Part shown: positions 35,301-48,300 of the stretch, piece by piece
Layout: each line of letters starts with the position of its first letter
Position numbering within the stretch: the stretch's first letter is position 1
Source of the DNA: Paraescarpia echinospica
Lineage: Eukaryota > Annelida > Polychaeta > Sabellida > Siboglinidae
Direction: 5' to 3'
Length of the DNA stretch: 64,000 nt
Assembly (NCBI GenBank): GCA_020002185.1
Contig: CM034544.1
Location: forward strand, 744,001 to 808,000
The notes under the pieces: model-generated
What the model was told of the DNA's origin: nothing
The model's database searches: none
The model's input: only the letters and a program-made list of their open reading frames with translations
Made by a program: the position numbers and the translations under genes

Positions 35301-38300
35301 AGCCTTGTTGTATGGTAAGATACAACACATTGTGACTACGAGTTTGGATACGGCAGGTTTGAGTAGCCTTGTTGTATGGTAAGATACAACACATTGTGAC
35401 TACGAATTTGGATATGGCAGGTTTTAGTAGCCTTGTTGTATGGTAAGATACAACACATTGTGACTATGAGTTTGGATATGGCAGGTTTGAGTAGCCTTGT
35501 TGTATGGTAAGATACAACACATTGTGACTACGAGTTTGGATATGGCAGGTTCGAGTAGCCTTGTTGTATGGTAAGATACAACACATTGTGACTATGAGTT
35601 TGGATATGGCAGGTTCGAGTAGCCTTGTTGTATGGTAAGATACAACACATTGTGACTACGAGTTTGGATATGGCAGGTTTGAGTAGCCTTGTTGTATGGT
35701 AAGATACAACACATTGTGACTACGAGTTTGGATATGGCAGGTTTGAGTAGCCTTGTTGTATGGTAAGATACAACACATTGTGACTACGAGTTTACTGGGT
35801 CTGGCAGGTTCGAGTAGCCTTGTATGGTAAGATACAACACATTGTGACTACGAGTTTGGATATGGCAGGTTCGAGTAGCCTTGTTGTATGGTAAGATACA
35901 ACACATTGTGACTACGAGTTTGGATATGGCAGGTTTGAGTAGCCTTGTTGTATGGTAAGATACAACACATTGTGACTACGAGTTTGGATATGGCAGTTTT
36001 TAGTAGCCTTGTTGTATGGTAAGATACAACACATTGTGATTATGTGTTTGGATATGGCAGGTTTGAGTAGCCTTGTTGTATGGTAAGATACAACACATTG
36101 TGACTACGAGTTTGGATATGGCAGGTTCGAGTAGCCTTGTTGTATGGTAAGATACAACACATTGTGACTATGAGTTTGGATATGGCAGGTTCGAGTAGCC
36201 TTGTTGTATGGTAAGATACAACACATTGTGACTATGAGTTTGGATAAGGCAGGTTCGAGTAGCCTTGTTGTATGGTAAGTTACAACACACTGTGACTATG
36301 AGGTTGGATATGGCAGGTTCGAGTAGCCTTGTTGTATGGTAAGATACAACACACTGTGACTATGAGGTTGGATATGGCAGGTTTGAGTAGCCTTGTTGTA
36401 TGGTAAGATACAACACATTGTGACTACGAATTTGGATATGGCAGGTTCGAGTAGTCTTGTTGTATGGTAAGATACAACACATTGTGACTACGAGTTTGGA
36501 TATGGCAGTTTCGAGTGGCCTTGTTGTATGGTAAGATACAACACATTGTGACTATGAGTTTGGATATGGCAGGTTCGAGTAGCCTTGTATGGTAAGATAC
36601 AACACATTGTGACTACGAGTTTGGATATGGCAGGTTCGAGTAGCCTTGTTGTATGGTAAGATACAACACATTGTGACTACGAGTTTGGATATGGCAGGTT
36701 TGAGTAGCCTTGTTGTATGGTAAGATACAACACATTGTGACTACGAGTTTGGATAAGGCAGGTTCAAATAGGGTTGTTGTATGGTAAGATACAACGCATT
36801 GTGACTATGAGTTTGGATAAGGCAGGTTCGAGTAGCCTTGTATGGTAAGATACAAAACATTGTGGCTACGAGTTTGGATAAGGCAGGTTTGAGTAGCCTT
36901 GTTGTATGGTAAGATACAACACATTGTGACTACGAGTTTGGATATGGCAGGTTTGAGTAGCCTTGTTGTATGGTAAGATACAACACATTGTGACTACGAG
37001 TTTGGATATGGCAGGTTTTAGTAGCCTTGTTGTATGGTAAGATACAACACATTGTGACTATGAGTTTGGATATGGCAGGTTTGAGTAGCCTTGTTGTATG
37101 GTAAGATACAACACATTGTGACTACGAGTTTGGATATGGCAGGTTCGAGTAGTCTTGTTGTATGGTAAGATACAACACATTGTGACTATGAGTTTGGATA
37201 TGGCAGGTTCGAGTAGCCTTGTATGGTAAGATACAACACATTGTGACTACGAGTTTGGATATGGCAGGTTCGAGTAGCCTTGTTGTATGGTAAGATACAA
37301 CACATTGTGACTACGAGTTTGGATATGGCAGGTTTGAGTAGCCCTTAGTTGTGACTACGAGTTTGGATATGGCAGGTTCGAGTAGCCTTGTTGTATGGTA
37401 AGATACAACACATTGTGACTATGAGTTTGGATATGGCAGGTTTGAGTAGCCTTGTTGTATGGTAAGATACAACACATTGTGACTACGAGTTTGGATATGG
37501 CAGGTTCGAGTAGCCTTGTTGTATGGTAAGATACAACACATTGTGACTATGAGTTTGGATATGGCAGGTTTGAGTAGCCTTGTTGTATGGTAAGATACAA
37601 CACATTGTGACTACGAGTTTGGATATGGCAGGTTTGAGTAGCCTTGTTGTATGGTAAGATACAACACATTGTGACTACGAGTTTGGATATGGCAGGTTTT
37701 AGTAGCCTTGTTGTATGGTAAGATACAACACATTGTGACTATGAGTTTGGATATGGCAGGTTCGAGTAGCCTTGTATGGTAAGATACAACACATTGTGAC
37801 TACGAGTTTGGATATGGCAGGTTCTTGTAGCCTTGTTGTATGATAAGACACAACACATTGTGACTACGAGTTTGGATATGGCAGGTTTGAGTAGCCTTTT
37901 TGTATGGTAAGATACAACACATTGTGACTACGAGTTTGGATATGGCAGGTTTTAGTAGCCTTGTTGTATGGTAAGATACAACACATTGTGACTATGAGTT
38001 TGGATATGGCAGGTTTGAGTAGCCTTGTTGTATGGTAAGATACAACACATTGTGACTACGAGTTTGGATATGGCAGGTTTGAGTAGCCTTGTTGTATGGT
38101 AAGATACAACACATTGTGACTACGAGTTTGGATATGGCAGGTTTTAGTAGCCTTGTTGTATGGTAAGATACAACACATTGTGACTATGAGTTTGGATATG
38201 GCAGGTTTGAGTAGCCTTGTTGTATGGTAAGATACAACACATTGTGACTACGAGTTTGGATATGGCAGGTTCGAGTAGCCTTGTTGTATGGTAAGATACA

Positions 38301-41300
38301 ACACATTGTGACTATGAGTTTGGATATGGCAGGTTCGAGTAGCCTTGTATGGTAAGATACAACACATTGTGACTACGAGTTTGGATATGGCAGGTTCGAG
38401 TAGCCTTGTTGTATGGTAAGATACAACACATTGTGACTACGAGTTTGGATATGGCAGGATATGGCAGGTTCGAGTAGCCTTGTTGTATGGTAAGATACAA
38501 CACATTGTGACTACGAGTTTGGATATGGCAGGTTTGAGTAGCCTTGTTGTATGGTAAGATACAACACATTGTGACTACGAGTTTGGATATGGCAGGTTTG
38601 AGTAGCCTTGTTGTATGGTAAGATACAACACATTGTGACTATGAGTTTGGATATGGCAGGTTTGAGTAGCCTTGTTGTATGGTAAGATACAACACATTGT
38701 GACTACGAGTTTGGATATGGCAGGTTTGAGTAGCCTTGTTGTATGGTAAGATACAACACATTGTGACTACGAGTTTGGATATGGCAGGTTTTAGTAGCCT
38801 TGTTGTATGGTAAGATACAACACATTGTGACTATGAGTTTGGATATGGCAGGTTGAGTAGCCTTGTATGGTAAGATACAACACATTGTGACTACGAGTTT
38901 GGATATGGCAGGTTCGAGTAGCCTTGTTGTATGGTAAGATACAACACATTGTGACTACGAGTTTGGATATGGCAGGTTTGAGTAGCCTTGTATGGTAAGA
39001 TACAACACATTGTGACTACGAGTTTGGATATGGCAGGTTTGAGTAGCCTTGTTGTATGGTAAGATACAACACATTGTGACTACGAGTTTGGATATGGCAG
39101 GTTTGAGTAGCCTTGTTGTATGGTAAGATACAACACATTGTGACTACGAGTTTGGATATGGCAGGTTTGAGAAGCCTTGTTGTATGGTAAGATACAACAC
39201 ATTGTGACTACGAGTTTGGATATGGCAGGTTTGAGTAGCATTGTTGTATGGTAAGATACAACACATTGTGACTACGAGTTTGGATATGGCAGGTTCGAGT
39301 AGCCTTGTTGTATGGTAAGATACAACACATTGTGACTATGAGTTTGGATATGGCAGGTTCGAGTAGCCTTGTTGTATGGTAAGATACAACACATTGTGAC
39401 TATGAGTTTGGATAAGGCAGGTTCGAGTAGCCTTGTTGTATGGTAAGTTACAACACACTGTGACTATGAGGTTGGATATGGCAGGTTCGAGTAGCCTTGT
39501 TGTATGGTAAGATACAACACACTGTGACTATGAGGTTGGATATGGCAGGTTTGAGTAGCCTTGTTGTATGGTAAGATACAACACATTGTGACTACGAATT
39601 TGGATATGGCAGGTTTGAGTAGCCTTGTTGTATGGTAAGATACAACACATTGTGACTACGAATTTGGATATGGCAGGTTCGAGTAGCCTTGTTGTATGGT
39701 AAGATACAATACATTGTGACTACGAGTTTGGATATGGCAGGTTTGAATAGCCTTGTTGTATGGTAAGATACAACACATTGTGACTACGAGTTTGGATAAG
39801 GCAGGTTCAAATAGGGTTGTTGTATGGTACGATACAACGCATTGTGACTATGAGTTTGGATAAGGCAGGTTCGAGTAGCCTTGTATGGTAAGATACAAAA
39901 CATTGTGACTACGAGTTTGGATAAGGCAGGTTTGAGTAGCCTTGTTGTATGGTAAGATACAACACATTGTGACTACGAGTTTGGATATGGCAGGTTTGAG
40001 TAGCCTTGTTGTATGGTAAGATACAACACATTGTGACTACGAGTTTGGATAAGGCAGGTTCAAATAGGGTTGTTGTATGGTACGATACAACGCATTGTGA
40101 CTATGAGTTTGGATAAGGCAGGTTCGAGTAGCCTTGTATGGTAAGATACAAAACATTGTGACTACGAGTTTGGATAAGGCAGGTTTGAGTAGCCTTGTTG
40201 TATGGTAAGATACAACACATTGTGACTACGAGTTTGGATAAGGCAGGTTCGAGTAGCTTTGTTGTATGGTAAGATACAACACATTGTGACTATGAGTTTG
40301 GATAAGGCAGGTTCGAATAGCCTTGTTGTATGGTAAGATACAACACATTGTGACTATGAGTTTGGATATGGCAGGTTTGAGTAGCCTTGTTGTATGGTAA
40401 GATACAACACATTGTGACAACGAGTTTGGATATGGCAGGTTTGAGTAGCCTTGTTGTATGGTAAGATACAACACATTGTGACTTCGAGTTTAGATATGGC
40501 AGGTTTTAGTAGCCTTGTTGTATGGTAAGATACAACACATTGTGACTACGAGTTTGGATATGGCAGGTTCGAGTAGCCTTGTTGTATGGTAAGATACAAC
40601 ACATTGTGACTATGAGTTTGGATATGGCAGGTTTGAGTAGCCTTGTTGTATGGTAAGATACAACACATTGTGACTACGAGTTTGGATATGGCAGGTTTTA
40701 GTAGCCTTGTTGTATGGTAAGATACAACACATTGTGACTATGAGTTTGGATATGGCAGGTTTGAGTAGCCTGGTTGTATGGTAAGATACAACACATTGTG
40801 TCTACGAGTTTGGATATGGCAGGTTCGAGTAGCCTTGTTGTATGGTAAGATACAACACATTGTGACTACGAGTTTGGATATGGCAGGTTTTAGTAGCCTT
40901 GTTGTATGGTAAGATACAACACATTGTGACTACGAGTTTGGATATGGCAGGTTCGAGTAGCCTTGTTGTATGGTAAGATACAACACATTGTGACTATGAG
41001 TTTGGATAAGGCAGGTTCGAGTAGCCTTGTTGTATGGTAAGTTACAACACACTGTGACTATGAGGTTGGATATGGCAGGTTCGAGTAGCCTTGTTGTACG
41101 GTAAGATACAACGCACTGTGACTATGAGGTTGGATATGGCAGGTTCGAGTAGCCTTGTTGTATGGTAAGATACAACGCATTGTGACTATGAGTTTGGATA
41201 AGGCAGGTTCGAGTAGCCTTGTTGTATGGTAAGTTACAACACACTGTGACTATGAGGTTGGATATGGCAGGTTCGAGTAGCCTTGTTATATGGTAAGATA

Positions 41301-42270
41301 CAACGCACTGTGACTATGAGGTTGGATATGGCAGGTTCGAGTAGCCTTGTTGTATGGTAAGATACAACGCACTGTGACTATGAGGTTGGATATGGCAGGT
41401 TTGAGTAGCCTTGTTGTATGGTAAGATACAACACTTTGTGACTACGAATTTGGATATGGCAGGTTTGAGTAGCCTTGTTGTATGGTAAGATACAACACAT
41501 TGTGACTACGAATTTGGATATGGCAGGTTTGAGTAGCCTTGTTGTATGGTAAGATACAACGCACTGTGACTATGAGGTTGGATATGGCAGGTTTGAGTAG
41601 CCTTGTTGTATGGTAAGATACAACACATTGTGACTACGAATTTGGATATGGCAGGTTTGAGTAGCCTTGTTGTATGGTAAGATACAACACATTGTGACTA
41701 CGAATTTGGATATGGCAGGTTTGAGTAGCCTTGTTGTATGGTAAGATACAACGCACTGTGACTATGAGGTTGGATATGGCAGGTTCGAGTAGCCTTGTTG
41801 TATGGTAAGATACAACACATTGTGACTACGAATTTGGATATGGCAGGTTTGAGTAGCCTTGTTGTATGGTAAGATACAACACATTGTGACTATGAGTTTG
41901 GATAAGGCAGGTTCGAGTAGCCTTGTTGTATGGTAAGATACAACGCATTGTGACTACGAGTTTGGATAAGGCAGGTTCAGATAGCCTCATTGTATGGTAA
42001 GCTACAACGCATTGTGACTATGAGTTTGGATAAGGCAGGTTCAAATAGCCTTGTTGTATGGTAAGTTACAATGCATTGTGACTATGAGTTTGGATAAGGC
42101 AGGTTCAAATAGCCTTGTTGTATGGTAAGATACAACACATTGTGACTATGAGTTTGGATAAGGCAGTTTCAAATAGCCTTGTTGTATGGTAAGATACAAC
42201 ACATTGTGACTATGAGTTTGGATAAGGCAGGTTCAAATAGCCTTGTTGTATGGTAAGTTACAATGCATTG
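32331..42270. repeat. 64-bp satellite array, about 155 copies
   Basis: GAGTTTGGAT recurs every 64 bases (for example 32585 and 32649). The commonest variant lacks one TTG (GCCTTGTATGG), making 61 bases. Each full unit carries TGTTGTAT, a 6-base GGTAAG loop and ATACAACA, a perfect 8-base-pair inverted repeat. First and last units are the most diverged (TTCAAAAAGCC at the left, AAGTTACAATGCATT at the right), as expected at array edges. Rearranged units lie at about 34690-34960, with others near 37340 and 38455. An 82-residue minus-strand translation at 32581-32829 is identical at 40226-40474, so at least part of the left end was copied 7645 bases away. Confidence 0.98.
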
Positions 42271-42429
42271 CTAAATAAACTTTATCTGAGCGAGTCGTTA
42301 CATTTTCTGTTATGATTTTTATGAGCTGTTGTGTTCATTTTTATCTGCAAATAACACAATATGTATTTGCATTTCTGTGAAAATACATGTCATAATCCTA
42401 AATATGTTCTGTGTTTCTTTTAGGTGCAC
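42271..42429. other. AT-rich spacer between 64-bp and 120-bp arrays
   Basis: This short AT-rich sequence has no internal repeat. TTTCTTTTAG followed by GTGC near 42421 resembles a splice acceptor, but no exon is supported downstream, only degenerate array units. Confidence 0.5.
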
Positions 42430-42830
42430 TGCTTGACCATGTCTGTCACCAGTCAACATACAATGTCTGCCATAACAAAATGTCTGCCATCACATCTGTC
42501 ATCACACGATGTTTGCAGTCACATAACGTCACGCCTGTAATCATGTGGATTGTCATGCTCCATCTGCCATCACACCACACCACATGTTGTCATGTGATGT
42601 TTGCTGCCACGTGACGTTTGCCATCACATCACACCACGTGACGTCTGTTCAAACAGACACTGATGCTGTTGCATCTGATGTCACGTGATGCCTGCTGTCA
42701 CACAAGTCTCGTCTGCCATTACATGACCTGTGCCAAGTCTGTTGTCATGTTACGTATGCCGTCATGCCACACCACATGTCATGATGTGACGTTTGCTGCC
42801 ATATGACATCTGCTGTCACATCATAGTTGA
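42430..42830. repeat. Degenerate left edge of the 120-bp array
   Basis: This stretch is built from loosely repeated TCTGCCATCACAT, GTCATCACA and CACGTGACG motifs spaced about 20 to 25 bases apart, with no 120-base period. It resembles the sub-repeats visible inside the 120-bp unit. It is probably either the ancestral short repeat or an eroded edge. Confidence 0.8.
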
Positions 42831-45800
42831 TACAGACATTGATGCTGTCATGTGTGATCACACAATGTGTGCCGTCACATCACCCCAAGGTTGTCATCAT
42901 GTGATGCCTTCTATCACAGAAGGCCGCGTCTGCCGTCACATCATAGTTGATACAGACATTGATGCTGTCACGTGTGATCACACAATGTTTGCCGTCACAT
43001 CACCCCAAGTTTGTCATCATGTGATGTCTTCTATCACAACAGGCCACGTCTGCCGTCACATCATAGTTGATACAGACATTGATGCTGTCACGTGTGATCA
43101 CGCAATGTGTGCCGTCACATCAACCCAAGTTTGTCATCATGTGATGCCTTCTATCACAACAGGCCACGTCTGCCGTCACATCATAGTTGATACAGACATT
43201 GATGCCGTCACGTGTGATCATGCAATGTGTGCCATCACATCACCCCAAGGTTGTGATCATGTGATGCCTTCTATCACAGCAGGCCACGTCTGCCGTCACA
43301 TCATAGTTGATACAGACATTGATGCTGTCACGTGTGATCACGCAATGTGTGCCGTCACATCACCCAAGTTTGTCATCATGTGATGTCTTCTATCACAACA
43401 GGCCACGTCTGCCGTCACATCATAGTTGATACAGACATTGATGCTGTCACGTGTGATCATGCAATGTGTGCCGTCACATCACTCCAAGTTTGTCATCATG
43501 TGATGCCTTCTATCACAGCAGGCCACGTCTGCCGTCACATCATAGTTGATACAGACATTGATGCTGTCACGTGTGATCACGCAATGTGTGCCGTCACATC
43601 ACCCCAAGGTTGTCATCATGTGATGCCTACTATCACATCTGCCGTCACATCATAGTTGATACAGACATTGATGCTGTCACGTGTGATCATCAATGTGTGC
43701 CGTCACATCACCCAATGTCATCATGTGATGTTCTATCACAGCAGGCCACGTCTGCCGTCACATCATAGTTGATACAGACATTGATGCTGTCACGTGTGAT
43801 CACGCAATGTGTGCCGTCACATCACCCCAAGGTTGTCATCATGTGATGCCTACTATCACAGCAGGCCGCGTCTGCCGTCACATCATAGTTGATACAGACA
43901 TTGATGCTGTCACGTGTGATCATACAATGTGTGCCGTCACATCACTCCAAGTTTGTCATCATGTGATGTCGTCTATCACAGCAGGCCACGTCTGCCGTCA
44001 CATCATAGTTGATACAGACATTGATGCTGTCACGTGTGATCACGCAATGTGTGCCGTCACATCACCCCAAGTCATCATGTGATGTCTTGATCACACAGGC
44101 CACGTCTGCCGTCACATCATAGTTGATACAGACATTGATGCTGTCACGAGTGCAATGTGTGCCGTCACATCACCCCAAGGTTGTCATCATGTGATGCCTT
44201 CTATCACAGGCCGCGTCTGCCGTCACATCATAGTTGATACAGACATTGATGCTGTCACGTGTGATCACACAATGTGTGCCGTCACATCACCCCAAGTTTG
44301 TCATCATGTGATGCCTTCTATCACAACAGGCCACGTCTGCCGTCACATCATAGTTGATACAGACATTGATGCTGTCACGTGTGATCACGCAATGTGTGCC
44401 GTCACATCACCCCAAGGTTGTCATCATGTGATGCCTACTATCACAGCAGGCCGCGTCTGCCGTCACATCATAGTTGATACAGACATTGATGCTGTCACGT
44501 GTGATCATACAATGTGTGCCGTCACATCACTCCAAGTTTGTCATCATGTGATGCCTTCTATCACACAGGCCACGTCTGCCGCATCATGCCGTCACATCAT
44601 ATGTGTGCCGTCACATCAACAAGTCATCATGTGATGATGCTGTCACGTGTGATCACGCAATGTGTGCCGTCACATCACCCCAAGGTTGTCATCATGTGAT
44701 GCCTACTATCACAGCAGGCCGCGTCTGCCGTCACATCATAGTTGATACAGACATTGATGCTGTCACGTGTGATCACGCAATGTGTGCCGTCACATCACCC
44801 CAAGGTTGTCATCGTCATCATGTGATGTCTTCTATCACAGCAGGCCACGTCTGCCGTCACATCATAGTTGATACAGACATTGATGCTGTCACGTGTGATC
44901 ACACAATGTGTGCCGTCACATCACCCCAAGGTTGTCATCATGTGATGCCTTCTATCACAGAAGACCGCGTCTGCCGTCACATCATAGTTCATACAGACAT
45001 TGATGCTGTCACGTGTGATCACACAATGTGTGCCGTCACATCACCCCAAGTTTGTCATCTGCCGTCACATCTATCACAACAGGCCACGTCTGCCGTCACA
45101 TCATAGTTGATACAGACATTGATGCTGTCACGTGTGATCACGCAATGTGTGCCGTCACATCAACCCAAGTTTGTCATCATGTGATGCCTTCTATCACAAC
45201 AGTCCACGTCTGCCGTCACATCATAGTTGATACAGACATTGATGCTGTCACGTGTGATCATGCAATGTGTGCCGTCACATCACCCCAAGGTTGTGATCAT
45301 GTGATGCCTTCTATCACAGCAGGCCACGTCTGCCGTCACATCATAGTTGATACAGACATTGATGCTGTCACGTGTGATCACGCAATGTGTGCCGTCACAT
45401 CACCCCAAGGTTGTCATCATGTGATGCCTACTATCACAGCAGGCCGCGTCTGCCGTCACATCATAGTTGATACAGACATTGATGCTGTCACGTGTGATCA
45501 TACAATGTGTGCCGTCACATCACTCCAAGTTTGTCATCATGTGATGCCTTCTATCACAGCAGGCCACGTCTGCCGTCACATCATAGTTGATACAGACATT
45601 GATGCTGTCACGTGTGATCACGCAATGTGTGCCGTCACATCACCCCAAGGTTGTCATCATGTGATGCCTACTATCACAGCAGGCCGCATCTGCCGTCACA
45701 TCATAGTTGATACAGACATTGATGCTGTCACGTGTGATCATACAATGTGTGCCGTCACATCACTCCAAGTTTGTCATCATGTGATGTCGTCTATCACAGC

Positions 45801-48040
45801 AGGCCACGTCTGCCGTCACATCATAGTTGATACAGATATTGATGCTGTCACGTGTGATCACGCAATGTGTGCCGTCACATCACCCCAAGGTTGTCATCAT
45901 GTGATGCCTACTATCACAGCAGGCCGCGTCTGCCGTCACATCATAGTTGATACAGACATTGATGCTGTCACGTGTGATCATACAATGTGTGCCGTCACAT
46001 CACTCCAAGTTTGTCATCATGTGATGTCGTCTATCACAGCAGGCCGCGTCTGCCGTCACATCATAGTTGATACAGACATTGATGCTGTCACGTGTGATCA
46101 CGCAATGTGTGCCGTCACATCACCCCAAGGTTGTCATCATGTGATGTCTTGTATCACAGCAGGCCACGTCTGCCGTCACATCATAGTTGATACAGACATT
46201 GATGCTGTCACGAGTGATCACACAATGTGTGCCGTCACATCACCCCAAGGTTGTCATCATGTGATGCCTTCTATCACAGAAGACCGCGTCTGCCGTCACA
46301 TCATAGTTGATACAGACATTGATGCTGTCACGTGTGATCACACAATGTGTGCCGTCACATCACCCCAAGTTTGTCATCATGTGTTGTCTTCTATCACAAC
46401 AGGCCACGTCTGCCGTCACATCATAGTTGATACAGACATTGATGCTGTCACGTGTGATCACGCAATGTGTGCCGTCACATCAACCCAAGGTTGTCATCAT
46501 GTGATGCCTTCTATCACAACAGGCCACGTCTGCCGTCACATCATAGTTGATACAGACATTGATGCTGTCACGTGTGATCACGCAATGTGTGCCGTCACAT
46601 CAACCCAAGTTTGTCATCATGTGATGCCTTCTATCACAACAGGCCACGTCTGCCGTCACATCATAGTTGATACAGACATTGATGCTGTCACGTGTGATCA
46701 CGCAATGTGTGCCGTAACATCACCCCAAGGTTGTCATCATGTGATGCCTACTATCACAGCAGGCCGCGTCTGCCGTCACATCATAGTTGATACAGACATT
46801 GATGCTGCCACGTGTGATCATACAATGTGTGCCGTCACATCACTCCAAGTTTGTCATCATGTGATGTCGTCTATCACAGCAGGCCACGTCTGCCGTCACA
46901 TCATAGTTGATACAGATATTGATGCTGTCACGTGTGATCACGCAATGTGTGCCGTCACATCAACCCAAGTTTGTCATCATGTGATGCCTTCTATCACAAC
47001 AGGCCACGTCTGCCGTCACATCATAGTTGATACAGACATTGATGCTGTCACGTGTGATCACGCAATGTGTGCCGTCACATCACCCCAAGGTTGTCATCAT
47101 GTGATGCCTACTATCACAGCAGGCCGCGTCTGCCGTCACATCATAGTTGATACAGACATTGATGCTGTCACGAGTGATCATACAATGTGTGCCGTCACAT
47201 CACCCCAAGGTTGTCATCATGTGATGCCTTCTATCACAGAAGACCGCGTCTGCCGTCACATCATAGTTGATACAGACATTGATGCTGTCACGTGTGATCA
47301 CGCAATGTGTGCCGTCACATCACCCCAAGGTTGTCATCATGTGATGTCTTCTATCACAGCAGGCCACGTCTGCCGTCACATCATAGTTGATACAGACATT
47401 GATGCTGTCACGTGTGATCACACAATGTGTGCCGTCACATCACCCCAAGGTTGTCATCATGTGATGCCTTCTATCACAGCAGGCCACGTCTGCCGTCACA
47501 TCATAGTTGATACAGACATTGATGCTGTCACGTGTGGTCACACAATGTGTGCCGTCACATCACCCCAAGTTTGTCATCATGTGATGCCTACTATCACAAC
47601 AGGCCACGTCTGCCGTCACATCATAGTTGATACAGACATTGATGCTGTCACGTGTGATCACGCAATGTGTGCCGTCACATCACCCCAAGTTTGTCATCAT
47701 GTGATGCCTTCTATCACAACAGGCCACGTCTGCCGTCACATCATAGTTGATACAGACATTGATGCTGTCACGTGTGATCATACAATGTGTGCCATCACAT
47801 CACCCCAAGTTTGTCATCATGTGATGCCTACTATCACAGCAGGCCACGTCTGCCGTCACATCATAGTTGATACAGACATTGATGCTGTCACGTGTGATCA
47901 TACAATGTGTGCCATCACATCACCCCAAGTTTGTCATCATGTGATGTCGTCTATCACAGCAGGCCACATCTGCCGTAACATGATGCGTGCCATCATGCCA
48001 CGTCTGTTATCATGTACTATGTCAGGACACACCTCGTGTG
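42831..48040. repeat. 120-bp satellite array, about 43 copies
   Basis: GATGCTGTCACGTGTGATCA recurs every 120 bases. Variants are limited: CACGCAATG, CACACAATG or CATACAATG; CCAAGG or CCAAGT; GATGCCT or GATGTC; and GCAGGCCACG, GCAGGCCGCG or ACAGGCCACG. Each unit holds the palindromes CACGTG and GTGATCAC. Units in 43640-45070 include several truncations, while 45070-47960 is regular. The right edge (47966-48110) decays into CATCATG and TCTGTCATC motifs. The plus-strand frame 45028-48051 stays open for 1007 codons because 120 is 40 codons. Frame-breaking indels to the left argue against coding. Confidence 0.97.
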
Positions 48041-48300
48041 TCATAATATGACGTCTGTTGATACATGTCTGATGTCATTATATCTGTCATCATATTGTGT
48101 CTTGTCACAACGTTTGTCGCGTCGCCTCATTTCGGTCCTCGTTATAGAGTTATGTAATTTAGGTAATAAATTGTGGAAATATAATTTAATGTTGTGTCTT
48201 CCGTTTACATACATCATACATGAAACCACAGACTGCATCTTAGTACTTTCATTAGTTGTATGCAAACTATGACTAAAAACCAAATAGCATAATGCTTTAT
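48041..48300. other. Junction segment J, copy 1
   Basis: About 250 bases of AT-rich, non-tandem DNA join the 120-bp array to the 21-bp array. The same segment, identical as far as I can read, is at 54201-54460, exactly 6160 bases downstream. No gene is supported; the 86-codon plus-strand frame crossing it is unrecognised. Confidence 0.85.

Noticed and set aside
42410..42614. Exon start after a TTTCTTTTAG acceptor-like site
   Set aside because: The 67-codon frame lies in degenerate 120-bp array sequence, and no donor site or second exon supports it.
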